A DNA stretch of 64,000 nt from Cupriavidus oxalaticus (GCF_004768545.1 NZ_CP038635.1:2046001-2110000), one strand, 5' to 3'. Positions 44,765 through 53,502 are shown, counted from the stretch's first letter. Notes: a model not told the origin generated them from the letters alone. Program-made: numbers and translations.

Positions 44765-45832
44765 ATGAAAAAAAGCACCATCGGCATCGCGTGCGCCCTG
44801 GCCGGCCTGGCCGGCACGGCGCAAGCTTCGGTCACGCTGTACGGCGTGGTCGATGCCAACATCGAGTACAGCAACAACAACCTCGCGACGGGGCAGCCGG
44901 ACGGCAAGTCAAAGGTAGCGCTCAGCTCAGGCGGCCTGTCGCCGAGCCGCTGGGGCCTGCGCGGGGTGGAAGACCTGGGCGGCGGCAAGCAGGCGATCTA
45001 CGCGCTGGAAAGCGGCTTCAGCGTCGACACCGGCATTTCCACGCAGGGCGGCCGGCTGTTCGGGCGCCAGGCCTGGGTCGGACTCGCGGCCGGCGGGCAC
45101 AAGCTGACCTTCGGCCGGCAATACTCGTCGCTGTTCCTGACCATGGCCAACTACTCGCCCACCGCGTATGCGACCCTGTACGAACCGGTGACCACCATCG
45201 CCGGCGCCGGGCTGCGCCAGGACAATATGGCGAAGTACCACGGCGACTTCGGCCCGCTGTCCACGGAACTGCACTGGAGTTTTGGCGAGCAGCCGGGCTC
45301 GATGACGGGATCCGCGGGCTACGGTGCCGGCGTGGACTACCGCATCGGATCGTTCGGCATTGCGGCGGCCTATGACAATGTGAACAGCGCGAAGGTGGCG
45401 GGCGACTACCAGCGGACGCAGAAAGCAGCACTGGGCCTGCGCTACCAGGTCACGCCGCAGTTGCTGGCCCAGGCCGCGTACCGCTACGGCAAGAACGATG
45501 TCGCGACGCCCGGCGCCATCGGGCGCGACGACCTCTGGTGGTTCGCCCTCAATTTCCAGGCCACTCCGGCGCTGCAGCTGACCGGCGCGGTCTACTACGA
45601 CAACCTCAGGTCGGTCTATGGCGCCGCGGGCGATCCGGCCAACCCGTGGCAGGTCACGATGATCGCCGACTACAGCTTGTCCAAGCGCACCGACGTCTAC
45701 CTCAGCGCAGCCTTCACCAAGAACGCGGCGCTCAACTTCGAGAACTTCAACGGGGCCACGGCGGCCTACCGGATCGCGCCCAGCGAGGACAGCCAGTTCG
45801 GCGTCGCCGCCGGCATACGGCACCGCTTCTGA
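44765..45832 (+). CDS. Gram-negative porin (OmpC-like, Burkholderiales type)
   Basis: A 355-residue trimeric outer-membrane porin. Signal peptide ends AQA|SVTLYGVVD, the mature start typical of Burkholderiaceae porins. Strands and the L3 constriction loop follow (SRWGLRGVEDLGGGKQAIYALESGF, RLFGRQAWVGL), with the closing FGVAAGIRHRF ending on the obligatory Phe. It is 198 bases beyond the 3-hydroxyacyl-CoA dehydrogenase and GGAGGAG precedes the ATG. Being in the supercluster, it may favour the aromatic substrate. Confidence 0.92.
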   Translation: MKKSTIGIACALAGLAGTAQASVTLYGVVDANIEYSNNNLATGQPDGKSKVALSSGGLSPSRWGLRGVEDLGGGKQAIYALESGFSVDTGISTQGGRLFGRQAWVGLAAGGHKLTFGRQYSSLFLTMANYSPTAYATLYEPVTTIAGAGLRQDNMAKYHGDFGPLSTELHWSFGEQPGSMTGSAGYGAGVDYRIGSFGIAAAYDNVNSAKVAGDYQRTQKAALGLRYQVTPQLLAQAAYRYGKNDVATPGAIGRDDLWWFALNFQATPALQLTGAVYYDNLRSVYGAAGDPANPWQVTMIADYSLSKRTDVYLSAAFTKNAALNFENFNGATAAYRIAPSEDSQFGVAAGIRHRF

Positions 45833-45852
45833 GCGGCGGCGAGGCGCGTCAG

Positions 45853-46653
45853 TCAGGCCGTGCTGACGCGGCCCGGCATGCGCCGGGCGCGCGGCCTGGC
45901 TTCGCCCTCGTCTTCCGTCGCGGCGCGCCGGCCTCGCTTGCCGGCGGTCGCGGGCGCCATGCCGGCGGCCGGTCCGCTGTCGGTTTCGAGGTAGCTCATC
46001 GGCAGCGTCGACAGGAACTCCGAGAACCCGGTGGTGCCGACCGGCGCATGTTCCAGCATGGCCGCATGCGCCGCGGCCTCGTCGCCGCTCAGGATGGCAT
46101 CGGCCAGGCGCTGGTGGTCCGCGAGCGCACGCTGGCGCTGGCCCTGGGTCAGGAAGATCTTCGGCCGGTAGCGCTGCATCAGCCGGCGGATGCCCTGGAT
46201 CTGCTCGACCAGGTATTCGTTGTGGCTGCCGGCGTAGACCAGGTCATGAAAGCCGGCATTGGCCTCGGCGAATTTCTTGCCGTCTTCCTGGGAGAACGCC
46301 TCGGCGCACTGCTGCATGCTGGCCTTGAGCTGGAGGCGTTGCTCGTCGTCCATGCGGCGCGCGGCGAGCTTGGCGGCAACCGCTTCCAGCTCGCCAAGCA
46401 GTTCCAGCGTTTCCCGCAACTGTGTGATCGACATGCGCGAGACAAAGACCCCTACGCGCGGGGCGATGCGCACGAGATTCTGCACGGCGAGTTGCTGCAG
46501 CGCCTCCCGCACCGGCGTGCGCGATACGCCGAAGCGCTCTGCCAGGCTGCGCTCGTCCAGCGGCGTACCGGGAGGCAACGCACCGCTTTCGATCTCGGCC
46601 TCGATGGCCGCCCGGATCTCGGCGGCCATGCTTTGCTTCTGCGGTTGGGTCAT
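45853..46653 (-). CDS. GntR-family regulator, FCD subfamily (cluster regulator 2)
   Basis: A 266-residue GntR/FCD regulator. Winged helix at ~8-70 (TPLDERSLAERFGVSRTPVRE), FCD domain ~80-220, then a basic, disordered tail (KRGRRAATEDEGEARPRARR). It is a close paralogue of the regulator at 36812: LDER-LA-RFGVSRTPVREALQQLA is nearly identical and so is GTTGFSEFL. It is convergent with the porin. The ATG at 46653 was chosen over an open frame to 46809 because conservation begins just after it. Confidence 0.88.
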   Translation of the reverse strand: MTQPQKQSMAAEIRAAIEAEIESGALPPGTPLDERSLAERFGVSRTPVREALQQLAVQNLVRIAPRVGVFVSRMSITQLRETLELLGELEAVAAKLAARRMDDEQRLQLKASMQQCAEAFSQEDGKKFAEANAGFHDLVYAGSHNEYLVEQIQGIRRLMQRYRPKIFLTQGQRQRALADHQRLADAILSGDEAAAHAAMLEHAPVGTTGFSEFLSTLPMSYLETDSGPAAGMAPATAGKRGRRAATEDEGEARPRARRMPGRVSTA

Positions 46654-46702
46654 GGCGGGTCGTTGGTATTTGTGGCCCGGCAAAGGGCCAGGAAGTTGCG
46701 TT

Positions 46703-46715
46703 GAAGTATACCAAA
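46703..46715. promoter_or_regulatory. Candidate FCD operator before regulator 2
   Basis: GAAGTATACCAAA, read on the minus strand as TTTGGTATACTTC, contains GTATACCA, very close to the GCATACCA cores near regulator 1. It lies 50 bases upstream of the regulator's ATG. Confidence 0.55.
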
Positions 46716-46809
46716 TGGACCCGCTGGCATTCCAGCCACAGCACGGCGCTTTGGGCCGTGATGGCTTCCCCTCACGCCAGTCTCGACACCGGTGCGCGCG
46801 GCGGCGCAC

Positions 46810-47190
46810 TCAGAAGTTCGTCTCGATCGCCATCCTGGCGCCGTCCGGCACCTGGTTCGGAATCACCCGGTGGGCAAGGATCGCGTAGTCGCGGGCAGCC
46901 GCCACCGACGTCGGACTCACCAGCCGCTTCGGGCCGCCCAGCCAGGCGAAGTGATCCTTGCCGTCGTCGCTGCTGAACCAGGCAAAGTCGCCGATGCGGT
47001 CGAGGCCGCGCTTCACCATCTTCAGCAGCGCCAGGGCTTCCTCTGAAACGCCGAGGTGCCGTCCTGTGTCATGGATGACCGTGGCCAGGTTGCGGAGCTT
47101 GTCGGTCGAGGTGCCGTCGCCGTTTGCCGGGTCAGGCACCAGTTCGACGACCAGAATCCCTTTGTGCGCGGTGATGCGTGCTTGATGCAT
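46810..47190 (-). CDS. Hypothetical protein (126 aa)
   Basis: A 126-residue soluble protein that I do not recognise. ILVVELVPDPANGDGTSTDKLRNLATVIHDTGRHLG and DRIGDFAWFSSDDGKDHFAWLGGPKRLV look like a well-folded alpha/beta domain. GGGAGA stands 6 bases before the ATG. An open frame reaches upstream to 48018, but it is antisense-type low-complexity sequence. No signal peptide. Divergent partner is absent; the gene stands alone. Confidence 0.65.
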   Translation of the reverse strand: MHQARITAHKGILVVELVPDPANGDGTSTDKLRNLATVIHDTGRHLGVSEEALALLKMVKRGLDRIGDFAWFSSDDGKDHFAWLGGPKRLVSPTSVAAARDYAILAHRVIPNQVPDGARMAIETNF

Positions 47191-47504
47191 GGCTTCTCCC
47201 AACGGATGGATGTCCCCTGTCGGCCAGATGCAATCAACAAGCAAGTTTGCTGCCAGGCCGTGCGGGATGTGCAGCGTACCTGCCTCGCATGACATTTTTG
47301 GGTGTGCGGCGCGGGCATCGACGCCGGCGGCTAGCCAAGCCACTCGCGGACGCCGGTGTGGCGGAATGGGTGTAGTGTTGGTACCGGCCCTGCACTTCCC
47401 GGAGACCGTTGGGCCGCAGGCAACTTTGCCTGCGTTGGATTGCCGACGTCGCCAGCCCAGGACAGGCACGGAACTGGTGCACGCGCTGTTCGGGGTGATG
47501 CCTT
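47191..47504. other. Intergenic region of 314 bases with one hairpin
   Basis: No gene is supported. A nine-base stem CGCAGGCAA/TTGCCTGCG at 47415-47434 could be an end-of-operon structure for the MR/MLE gene (stop at 47505 on the minus strand), 70 bases after it; a T-tract is missing. Confidence 0.5.
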
Positions 47505-48608
47505 TCATCCGACCCGGTAGCGCCGGATCACCTCCGGATCGGGATCGATGCCCAGACCCGGCCCGTCTGGCACCCGAATCATCCCGTCCCGCGGCACCAC
47601 CGCATCGCCGAGCACCCGGGCCTCCATGTCGAAGTAGCGCCATTCGATCATGGCACGCGCATCGCCCAGCGCCGCCGTGGCATGGATGCTGGCCAGCAGC
47701 CCGGGGCCGTCGTAGAAGGTGTGGACCATCACCTGCGTGTTGTGCGCCTCGGCCAGCGCGAACACCTTGCGCAGCGGGCTGATGCCGCCCATCTTGGCCG
47801 GGCTCGGCTGGATGACGTCGACCGCGCCGGCGCCGAGCATCTGGTGGAAGTCCATCAGCGTCGAGGCGTTCTCGCCCGCCGCCACGGCAATGCCGCATTG
47901 CCGGCGCAACGCGGCCAGGCCGGCGTAGTTCTCCGGTGGCCACAGCGGCTCCTCGAGCCAGCGCAGCGACAGCGGCGCCAGCGCGCGCGCCATGTCGATG
48001 GCCTCGGCCAGCGACCACGGACAGTTCGCATCGAGCGTGAATTCGATATCGGGCCCGGCCGTCTCGCGCGCGGCCTGTACGACAGCGAGGTCGACCTCGT
48101 GCAGCTTGATGCTGCGGTAGCCGTCGGCGATCGCGCGCTGCGTGTTGGCCGCGATCGTCTCACGGTCGGCGTAGCGGATCAGGCTGGCATACGCCGGCAG
48201 TTGTTCCCGCCGCGTTCCGCCCAGCAGCCGGTACAGCGGCAGGCCGGCGGCCTTGCCACAGATGTCCCACAGCGCGATATCTAGCGCCGACAGCCCGTAC
48301 ATGATGGCGCCGCTGCGCCCGAAGACGTGGAACCGGCGCTGCAGGTCCAGGCTTAGCGCCTCGGGCTGCGTGGCATCCATGCCGAGGCACGCGGGCGCCA
48401 GCAGTTCGTCGAGCGCCGCCTTGACCATCGGGATGCCGATAAAGCCGAAGGTTTCGCCCCAGCCCACGATGCCGTCGTCCGTGGTCACCTTGACCAGCAG
48501 CGAATCGGCGGCCTGCAAACCCGCCCCGCCCCACACGCCGGCGGCGGAGACCCCGCCGACCGTGAATGGCACGCGCAGCACGATGGTGTCGATCGACGCA
48601 ATCCGCAT
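47505..48608 (-). CDS. Enolase-superfamily enzyme, mandelate racemase/acid-sugar dehydratase-like
   Basis: A 367-residue enzyme of the MR/MLE family. Metal ligands are in DANCPW, LEEPLW and AGENAS. The second-strand motif is IKLHE (Lys-x-His) instead of the Lys-x-Lys of muconate cycloisomerase, and IQPSPAKMGG plus VHTFYDGPG at the later strands suit the MR subgroup, which includes dehydratases of sugar acids and racemases. So it is not a second CatB. GGGAGG is 6 bases from the ATG. It follows benD by 117 bases on the same strand. Confidence 0.82.
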   Translation of the reverse strand: MRIASIDTIVLRVPFTVGGVSAAGVWGGAGLQAADSLLVKVTTDDGIVGWGETFGFIGIPMVKAALDELLAPACLGMDATQPEALSLDLQRRFHVFGRSGAIMYGLSALDIALWDICGKAAGLPLYRLLGGTRREQLPAYASLIRYADRETIAANTQRAIADGYRSIKLHEVDLAVVQAARETAGPDIEFTLDANCPWSLAEAIDMARALAPLSLRWLEEPLWPPENYAGLAALRRQCGIAVAAGENASTLMDFHQMLGAGAVDVIQPSPAKMGGISPLRKVFALAEAHNTQVMVHTFYDGPGLLASIHATAALGDARAMIEWRYFDMEARVLGDAVVPRDGMIRVPDGPGLGIDPDPEVIRRYRVG

Positions 48609-48725
48609 GGCTCGCCTCCCGTGGCCGCTGCAGCCCCCGAGGACCGGCTGCTGCATGGCTGCGTTCACTATAGGCGAGCGCGTGTTCTCCAGCCGCGCCG
48701 GACTGGCTGGCTCAACCGCTCGCGC

Positions 48726-49511
48726 TCAGCCCTGGTCGCCGCCACCGACCGGCAAGACCGTACCGGTGATGTAGGACGCTTCGTCCGATGCCAGGAACAG
48801 GATCGCATGCACCTGTTCGTCGATCGTGCCATAGCGGTGCATCAGGCTGCTCTCGCGGGTCTGGTCGACGATGGCCTGGTACCAGCCCGCCTCCTGCTCG
48901 CTCTGCGCTTCGGTGTTGCGCGGAATCCTGCGCGGCGGCGCCTCGGTCCCGCCGGTGGCGATGGCGTTGACGCGGATGCCTTCGTGCGCGTGTTCGAAGG
49001 CCAGGCTGGCGGTCAGCGCATTGACGCCGCCCTTGGCCGCCGCATAAGGAACGCGGTGAATGCTGCGGGTGGCGATCGACGACACGTTGACGATCACGCC
49101 CTGCCGGCGCTCGACCATGCCCGGCAGCACCGCGCGGCAGCACCACAGCGTCGGAAACAGCGAGCGCCGGATCTCGGCTTCGACCTGGTCCTCTTCGTAG
49201 AACTGGTAGGGCTTGGCCCAGATCGTGCCGCCGACGTTGTTGACGAGGACGTCGATGCGGCCGTAGGCGGCTTCGGCGGCCTGCGCCATCTGCGTGGCGC
49301 CGGCAAACGTTTCCAGGTCGGCATGCACGGCGATGGCCTTGCCGCCGGCGGCAACGATCCCGGCGGCGACTTCATCGACCAGCGCCGAGCGGTCGGCCAG
49401 CGCCACCGACGCGCCCTCTGCGGCGGCGGCCAGCGCCACGCCGCGGCCGATGCCCGGCGCGGCGCCGGTGACGATCATTGCCTTCCCGGCGAATCGTGCG
49501 GAGCTTCTCAT
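48726..49511 (-). CDS. benD: BenD-type cis-dihydrodiol carboxylate dehydrogenase (SDR)
   Basis: A 261-residue short-chain dehydrogenase that by family oxidises the benzoate cis-diol (1,6-dihydroxycyclohexa-2,4-diene-1-carboxylate) to catechol with NAD. Rossmann loop TGAAPGIGRG, NNVGG, catalytic Ser in VNVSSIA, Tyr-x-x-x-Lys in YAAAKGG. The ATG at 49511 has a strong GGAGGG, 8 bases away. An open frame runs upstream through the relic benB fragment, but initiation there is unlikely. No benzoate dioxygenase remains, so the enzyme lacks its usual partner here, though it may act on diols from another oxygenase. Confidence 0.85.
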   Translation of the reverse strand: MRSSARFAGKAMIVTGAAPGIGRGVALAAAAEGASVALADRSALVDEVAAGIVAAGGKAIAVHADLETFAGATQMAQAAEAAYGRIDVLVNNVGGTIWAKPYQFYEEDQVEAEIRRSLFPTLWCCRAVLPGMVERRQGVIVNVSSIATRSIHRVPYAAAKGGVNALTASLAFEHAHEGIRVNAIATGGTEAPPRRIPRNTEAQSEQEAGWYQAIVDQTRESSLMHRYGTIDEQVHAILFLASDEASYITGTVLPVGGGDQG

Positions 49512-49532
49512 GTTGTTGCCCTCCTTCGTCAC

Positions 49533-49628
49533 GCCGCGTTGCGGGTCGGTGACCAGCTTGCCGTCGTCGTCCCAGCACGGCATCCAGAACTTCACGTCCG
49601 GGTGGTAGCACTCGACCCAATCGTCCAA
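49533..49628 (-). pseudogene. benB: Relic of benzoate 1,2-dioxygenase small subunit (benB)
   Basis: About 32 codons in frame with benD read LDDWVECYHPDVKFWMP and WDDDGKLVTDPQRG. This is the N-terminal-region motif of BenB/XylY ring-hydroxylating dioxygenase beta subunits (family pattern: YxxDxxFWMPxWDDDDxxxxDPQRE). The rest of benB and all of benC are missing, and the fragment joins straight to the benD ribosome binding site. BenA is also absent upstream. I read this as a deletion scar. Confidence 0.75.
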
Positions 49629-49652
49629 GGAATAAGGCGCCGTCTACAATCC

Positions 49653-49667
49653 ATACTTTTGAGGTAT
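49653..49667. promoter_or_regulatory. BenM/CatM-type LysR operator ATAC-N7-GTAT
   Basis: ATAC TTTTGAG GTAT at 49653-49667, the established consensus for BenM and CatM, lies between the benB relic and catB. No LysR gene is in the window, so the regulator must be elsewhere. Confidence 0.75.
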
Positions 49668-49748
49668 CAAATCAGACGACAACGGTCTTGGACAGCTGAA
49701 AAATAGCCATCCATACTCCGATGCAACGTTCAACTGCATCAGGAAGGT

Positions 49749-50888
49749 ATGAAAGTGGCGACACAATCCAGTTCCACGGCCATCGAGTCGATCGAGGCCA
49801 TCCTGGTCGACCTGCCGACCATCCGCCCGCACCAGCTCGCCATGGCGACCATGCAGCGGCAGACCCTCGTGATCGTGCGCCTGCGCTGCACCGACGGCGT
49901 GGAAGGCATCGGCGAGGCCACCACCATCGGCGGCCTGTCCTACGGCGATGAAAGCCCCGAGGGCATCAACCTGACTATCGACACTTACCTGGCGCCGGCG
50001 TTGCTGGGGCAGGATGCCACCAACGTGCACGCCGCCATGGCGCGGCTGAACAAGGTGGCGCGCGGCAACCGCTTCGCCAAGTCGGCACTGGAGACCGCGC
50101 TGCTCGACGCGCAGGGCAAGCGCCTGGGCGTGCCGCTGGCGACGCTGCTGGGCGGCGCCGTGCGTGAAACGCTGCCGGTGCTGTGGACGCTGGCCAGCGG
50201 CGATACCGCGCGCGACATCGACGAGGCCGAGCGCCTGCTGGCCGAGCGCCGCCACGACACCTTCAAGCTCAAGATCGGCCGGCGCAGCGTGCGCGAGGAC
50301 GTGGCCCATGTGTCGGCGATCAAGCGCGCGCTGGGCGACCGTGCCCGGGTCACCGTCGACGTCAACCAGGCCTGGAACGAAGCGGATGCCGCCACCGGCA
50401 TCGCCATGCTGGAAGCCGCCGGCATCGACCTGATCGAGCAGCCCACGCCGCGCGAGCAGCGCGCCGCGCTGGCCCGGCTGGCGGCGCGCTTTATCGTGCC
50501 CATCATGGCCGACGAAGCCGTGTGCGGTCCCGAGGACGCGATGGAACTGGCCCGCCTCGGCGCCGCCGACGTGTTCGCGCTGAAGATCGCCAAGTCCGGC
50601 GGCATCTTCGGCATGTTGCGCACCGCCGCGGTCGGCGACGCGGCCGGCATCGCGCTGTATGGCGGCACTATGCTGGAAGGCAGCGTCGGCACCATCGCCG
50701 CGGCCCACGGCTTCGCCACGTTGCCGCAACTGGCGTGGGGCACCGAGCTGTTCGGCCCGCTGCTGCTGAAGGACGATATCGTGCTGGAGCGGCCGGTGTA
50801 CCGCGACTTTGCGCTGCACCTGCCGCAAGGGCCCGGGCTGGGGATCGCGCTCGACGAAGACAAGCTGGCGCACTATCGTCGCGCCTGA
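49749..50888 (+). CDS. catB: Muconate cycloisomerase
   Basis: A 379-residue enolase-superfamily enzyme converting cis,cis-muconate to muconolactone, in the catechol branch of the beta-ketoadipate pathway. The catalytic Lys-x-Lys is in FKLKIG, the opposite Lys in ALKIAKSGG, and metal ligands in VDVNQAW, IEQPTP and ADEAV. It is first in the catB-catC-catD operon and has the BenM/CatM-type site 82 bases upstream. GGAAGG precedes the ATG. CatA is not in this window. Confidence 0.93.
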   Translation: MKVATQSSSTAIESIEAILVDLPTIRPHQLAMATMQRQTLVIVRLRCTDGVEGIGEATTIGGLSYGDESPEGINLTIDTYLAPALLGQDATNVHAAMARLNKVARGNRFAKSALETALLDAQGKRLGVPLATLLGGAVRETLPVLWTLASGDTARDIDEAERLLAERRHDTFKLKIGRRSVREDVAHVSAIKRALGDRARVTVDVNQAWNEADAATGIAMLEAAGIDLIEQPTPREQRAALARLAARFIVPIMADEAVCGPEDAMELARLGAADVFALKIAKSGGIFGMLRTAAVGDAAGIALYGGTMLEGSVGTIAAAHGFATLPQLAWGTELFGPLLLKDDIVLERPVYRDFALHLPQGPGLGIALDEDKLAHYRRA

Positions 50889-50920
50889 AATCACCATCAG
50901 ACTGGAACAAGGAGAACCCG

Positions 50921-51199
50921 ATGCTGTATCTGGTACGAATGGACGTGAACCTGCCGCACGACATGCCCGCCGCGCAGGCCGACGAAATCAAGGCGCGCGA
51001 GAAGGCCTACGCGCAGGACCTGCAGCGCCAGGGCAAATGGCTGCACCTTTACCGCGTGGTCGGCGAGTATGCCAACTACAGCGTGTTCGACGTCGAGTCG
51101 AACGAGGCGCTGCACAACCTGCTGTCGGCCCTGCCGCTGTTCCCGTACATGAAAATCGCCGTCACGCCGCTGGCGCCGCATCCGTCTTCGATTCGCTGA
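50921..51199 (+). CDS. catC: Muconolactone delta-isomerase
   Basis: A 92-residue ferredoxin-fold decameric isomerase. MLYLVRMDVNLPHDM, LQRQGKWLHLYRVVGEYANYSVFDV and LPLFPYM are the diagnostic segments, and the length is exactly that of the family (about 92-96). It moves the double bond of muconolactone to make 3-oxoadipate enol-lactone. GGAG lies 7 bases before the ATG; 32 bases after catB. Confidence 0.95.
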   Translation: MLYLVRMDVNLPHDMPAAQADEIKAREKAYAQDLQRQGKWLHLYRVVGEYANYSVFDVESNEALHNLLSALPLFPYMKIAVTPLAPHPSSIR

Positions 51200-51213
51200 G
51201 AGAGGCCGCCCTA

Positions 51214-51996
51214 ATGAGCATTGCCACCCGTGACGGGCTGCGCCTGCACTACGAACTCCAGGGCCCGGCCGGCGCGCCGGCGCTGGTCATGTCCAACTCG
51301 CTCGGCACCAGCCTGTCGATGTGGGACCCGCAGATGCCGGCGCTGCTGGAGCGCTTCCGCGTGCTGCGCTACGACACGCGCGGCCACGGCGCCTCTGCCG
51401 TGCCTGACGCGCCGTTCGGCATGGCCGAACTGGGCGCCGACGTGCTGGCCGTGATGGACCATGCCGGCGTCGAACGCGCACATTTCTGCGGCCTGTCGAT
51501 GGGCGGCATGACCGGCATCTGGCTGGCACGTCATCACCCCGGACGCTTCGGCCGCTTTGTGCTGGCCAACACCGCGGCGCTGATCGGCCCGGCTTCCGGC
51601 TGGAACACGCGCATCGAGCGCGTGCGGGCCGAAGGCATGGCGGCCATCGCCGAGGGCGTGCTGGCCCGCTGGTTCACCCCGGCGGCGCTCGCCGGCGATC
51701 CGGCGCGCATGGCACCGGTGCTGTCGATGCTCGCCTCGACCGATGCCGACGGCTATGTCGCCAATTGCGCCGCGGTGCGCGATGCCGACCTGCGCGGCCT
51801 GCTGCCCGGCATCGATGCGCGCGTGCTGGTGATCGCCGGCGTCCAGGATGCCGCCACCACGCCGGAACAGGGGCGCGAGCTGGCTGAAGGCATTGCCAAC
51901 GCCGATTACCTCGCGCTCAATGCGGCGCATCTGTCGAACTGGGAATTGCCGGCGGAGTTTTCCGACGCGGTGATCAACTTCGTTTCAGAGGCCTGA
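51214..51996 (+). CDS. catD: 3-Oxoadipate enol-lactone hydrolase
   Basis: A 260-residue alpha/beta hydrolase that opens the enol-lactone to 3-oxoadipate. The oxyanion turn is SNSLGTSLSMWD, the nucleophile elbow GLSMGGM near residue 93, followed by DTRGHG earlier and the C-terminal His in AAHLSNWELP. It closes the catBCD operon, 14 bases after catC. Also called PcaD in other genomes; here the operon context favours catD. Confidence 0.93.
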   Translation: MSIATRDGLRLHYELQGPAGAPALVMSNSLGTSLSMWDPQMPALLERFRVLRYDTRGHGASAVPDAPFGMAELGADVLAVMDHAGVERAHFCGLSMGGMTGIWLARHHPGRFGRFVLANTAALIGPASGWNTRIERVRAEGMAAIAEGVLARWFTPAALAGDPARMAPVLSMLASTDADGYVANCAAVRDADLRGLLPGIDARVLVIAGVQDAATTPEQGRELAEGIANADYLALNAAHLSNWELPAEFSDAVINFVSEA

Positions 51997-52023
51997 TACC
52001 GGCGCTGCTTGCGCGAGGCTGGT

Positions 52024-53472
52024 TCACACCACCATCTCGACCCCAGACGCTGGCCGGCGCTCGAGCAATGCCGCCAGCTTCCTCAGAGCCAGCGACAGCT
52101 GCGCGTGATTGTCGACGCCGCCCAGCGAGATGCGGATGGCATTGGGCGCATTGGGCCCGTCCCAGAACGCGTCGGAAGGCGTGACCCGCAGGTCTTCCGC
52201 CAGCGCGGCCCGGGTGAGCTGCTGCGCCGACCACTGCGCGGGAAGGCGGTGCCAGACGTGGATGGCGCTGGGCGGCAGCTGGCCGATCCCGCTCAGCCAT
52301 CGGCTTGCCAGCGCGCACCGCGCCAGCGCTTCGGTGCGGATGCCGTCGAGCAGCTGCATGGCCGAGCCGTCATGGATCCATTGCGTGGCCAGCGCCGCGG
52401 TCATCGGCGCGGCCATCAGCGCGAAGGCGCGCAGCGAAGCCAGCAGGTCGTCGCCACTCCTGCCCTCCGGCAACAGGACGTACGCGGTGCGCAGGCCCGG
52501 CGTGAGCGCCTTGGACAGCGTCGCGACGTAGCAGGTGCGCTCGGGCGCAAAGGTGGCGAGCGGCGGCGGTGCCGACGGCGTCAGCAGCCAGTACGGGTCG
52601 TCCTCCAGCAAGGCGATATCGCATCGGTGCGCGGCGCTGGCGATCTCTGCCCGGCGCGAGGCCGGCATGGTGTGCGTGGTCGGATTCTGCGCGGTCGGGT
52701 TGAGGTAGGCCAGCGTGGCGCCTGCGGCGCGGGCCGCGGCGAGCGCGTCGGGCAGCATCCCGTCCGCATCGCACGGTGCGACCACCACGCGCCGGCCCAG
52801 TTGCGCTGCCGCGGCGCGGATGCCCGGATAGGCCAGCGGCTCGGTCACGATTGCCTCGCCGGGCCGGGTCCAGCTCAGGATCACGGCGGCCAGCGCAGCC
52901 TGGGCGCCGGGGCACACCACCAGCCGCGCCGTGTCGACCTGCCCGAAGATCGGCGCAAGCCAGAGCGCCCCGGCCGCCCGGTCCGACGCACTGCCGCCGC
53001 CAAGCTGGTAGGTCATCAGCAGGTGCGGGTCGCTGCGCAGCAGGACCTGGTTCAGGCCGCGCCGCAACAGGTCCGGGAAATCCACGCCCGCCGGCGGCGG
53101 CGGCACGTTCATGCTCATGTCGACCACGCGCGCGAGTTCCGCACGCGGCGCGGCAATGAAGGTGCCGAGCGCGCCCCTCGCTTCGATCAGCTGTCTTCGC
53201 CGCGCCTCGTTATAGGCGCGCGTCACTGTCGTCAGGTCCACGCCGAGAGATTGCGCCAGGCTGCGCTGCGGCGGCACGCGGTCGCCGGCCACGAGGCGGC
53301 CCTCGCCGATTGCCCGCTCGATGAAGTCGACGATCTGCAGGTACCGGACCCCACCGGACGCAGTGATCCGCAGATCCCACTGGCCGGTGATCCGGGCAGC
53401 GCTTTCGCTATCTTGTATGGATTCTGTCCCCAAAACTTTCCTCGATGTATGGGTCTTGTCTTCGACTAGCAT
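52024..53472 (-). CDS. MocR-type GntR regulator with aminotransferase domain
   Basis: A 482-residue PLP-dependent transcription factor. GntR winged helix at ~45-105 (VPPQRSLAQSLGVDLTTVTRAYNE), then an aminotransferase class I fold, with the PLP-binding Lys in TLSKALTPGLR, and Asn/Tyr/Asp positions typical of the fold (LNPTAQNPTTH; LEDDPYWLL). Start is uncertain: the ATG at 53472 or TTG at 53436 are the candidates. It is divergent from cyoABCD. Targets of MocR proteins are usually vitamin B6 or amino-acid genes next to them; here the neighbour is a terminal oxidase. Confidence 0.85.
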   Translation of the reverse strand: MLVEDKTHTSRKVLGTESIQDSESAARITGQWDLRITASGGVRYLQIVDFIERAIGEGRLVAGDRVPPQRSLAQSLGVDLTTVTRAYNEARRRQLIEARGALGTFIAAPRAELARVVDMSMNVPPPPAGVDFPDLLRRGLNQVLLRSDPHLLMTYQLGGGSASDRAAGALWLAPIFGQVDTARLVVCPGAQAALAAVILSWTRPGEAIVTEPLAYPGIRAAAAQLGRRVVVAPCDADGMLPDALAAARAAGATLAYLNPTAQNPTTHTMPASRRAEIASAAHRCDIALLEDDPYWLLTPSAPPPLATFAPERTCYVATLSKALTPGLRTAYVLLPEGRSGDDLLASLRAFALMAAPMTAALATQWIHDGSAMQLLDGIRTEALARCALASRWLSGIGQLPPSAIHVWHRLPAQWSAQQLTRAALAEDLRVTPSDAFWDGPNAPNAIRISLGGVDNHAQLSLALRKLAALLERRPASGVEMVV

Positions 53473-53502
53473 GCCAGACATTGTCGAGGGAATCCATACA
53501 AG
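53412..53502. promoter_or_regulatory. Inverted repeats around the MocR/cyoA promoter region
   Basis: CTTGTATGGATTC (53412-53424) and its exact inverse GAATCCATACAAG (53490-53502) are separated by 65 bases; a looser copy, TGTATGGGTC, lies between at 53446-53455. MocR proteins bind spaced, repeated half-sites, so this is a strong candidate for autoregulation and control of cyo. The first copy falls inside the 5' end of the MocR gene as annotated. Confidence 0.6.

Noticed and set aside
49512..49628. benD as a longer protein from position 49628
   Set aside because: The extra N-terminus is the benB remnant, and benD has its own strong ribosome binding site.
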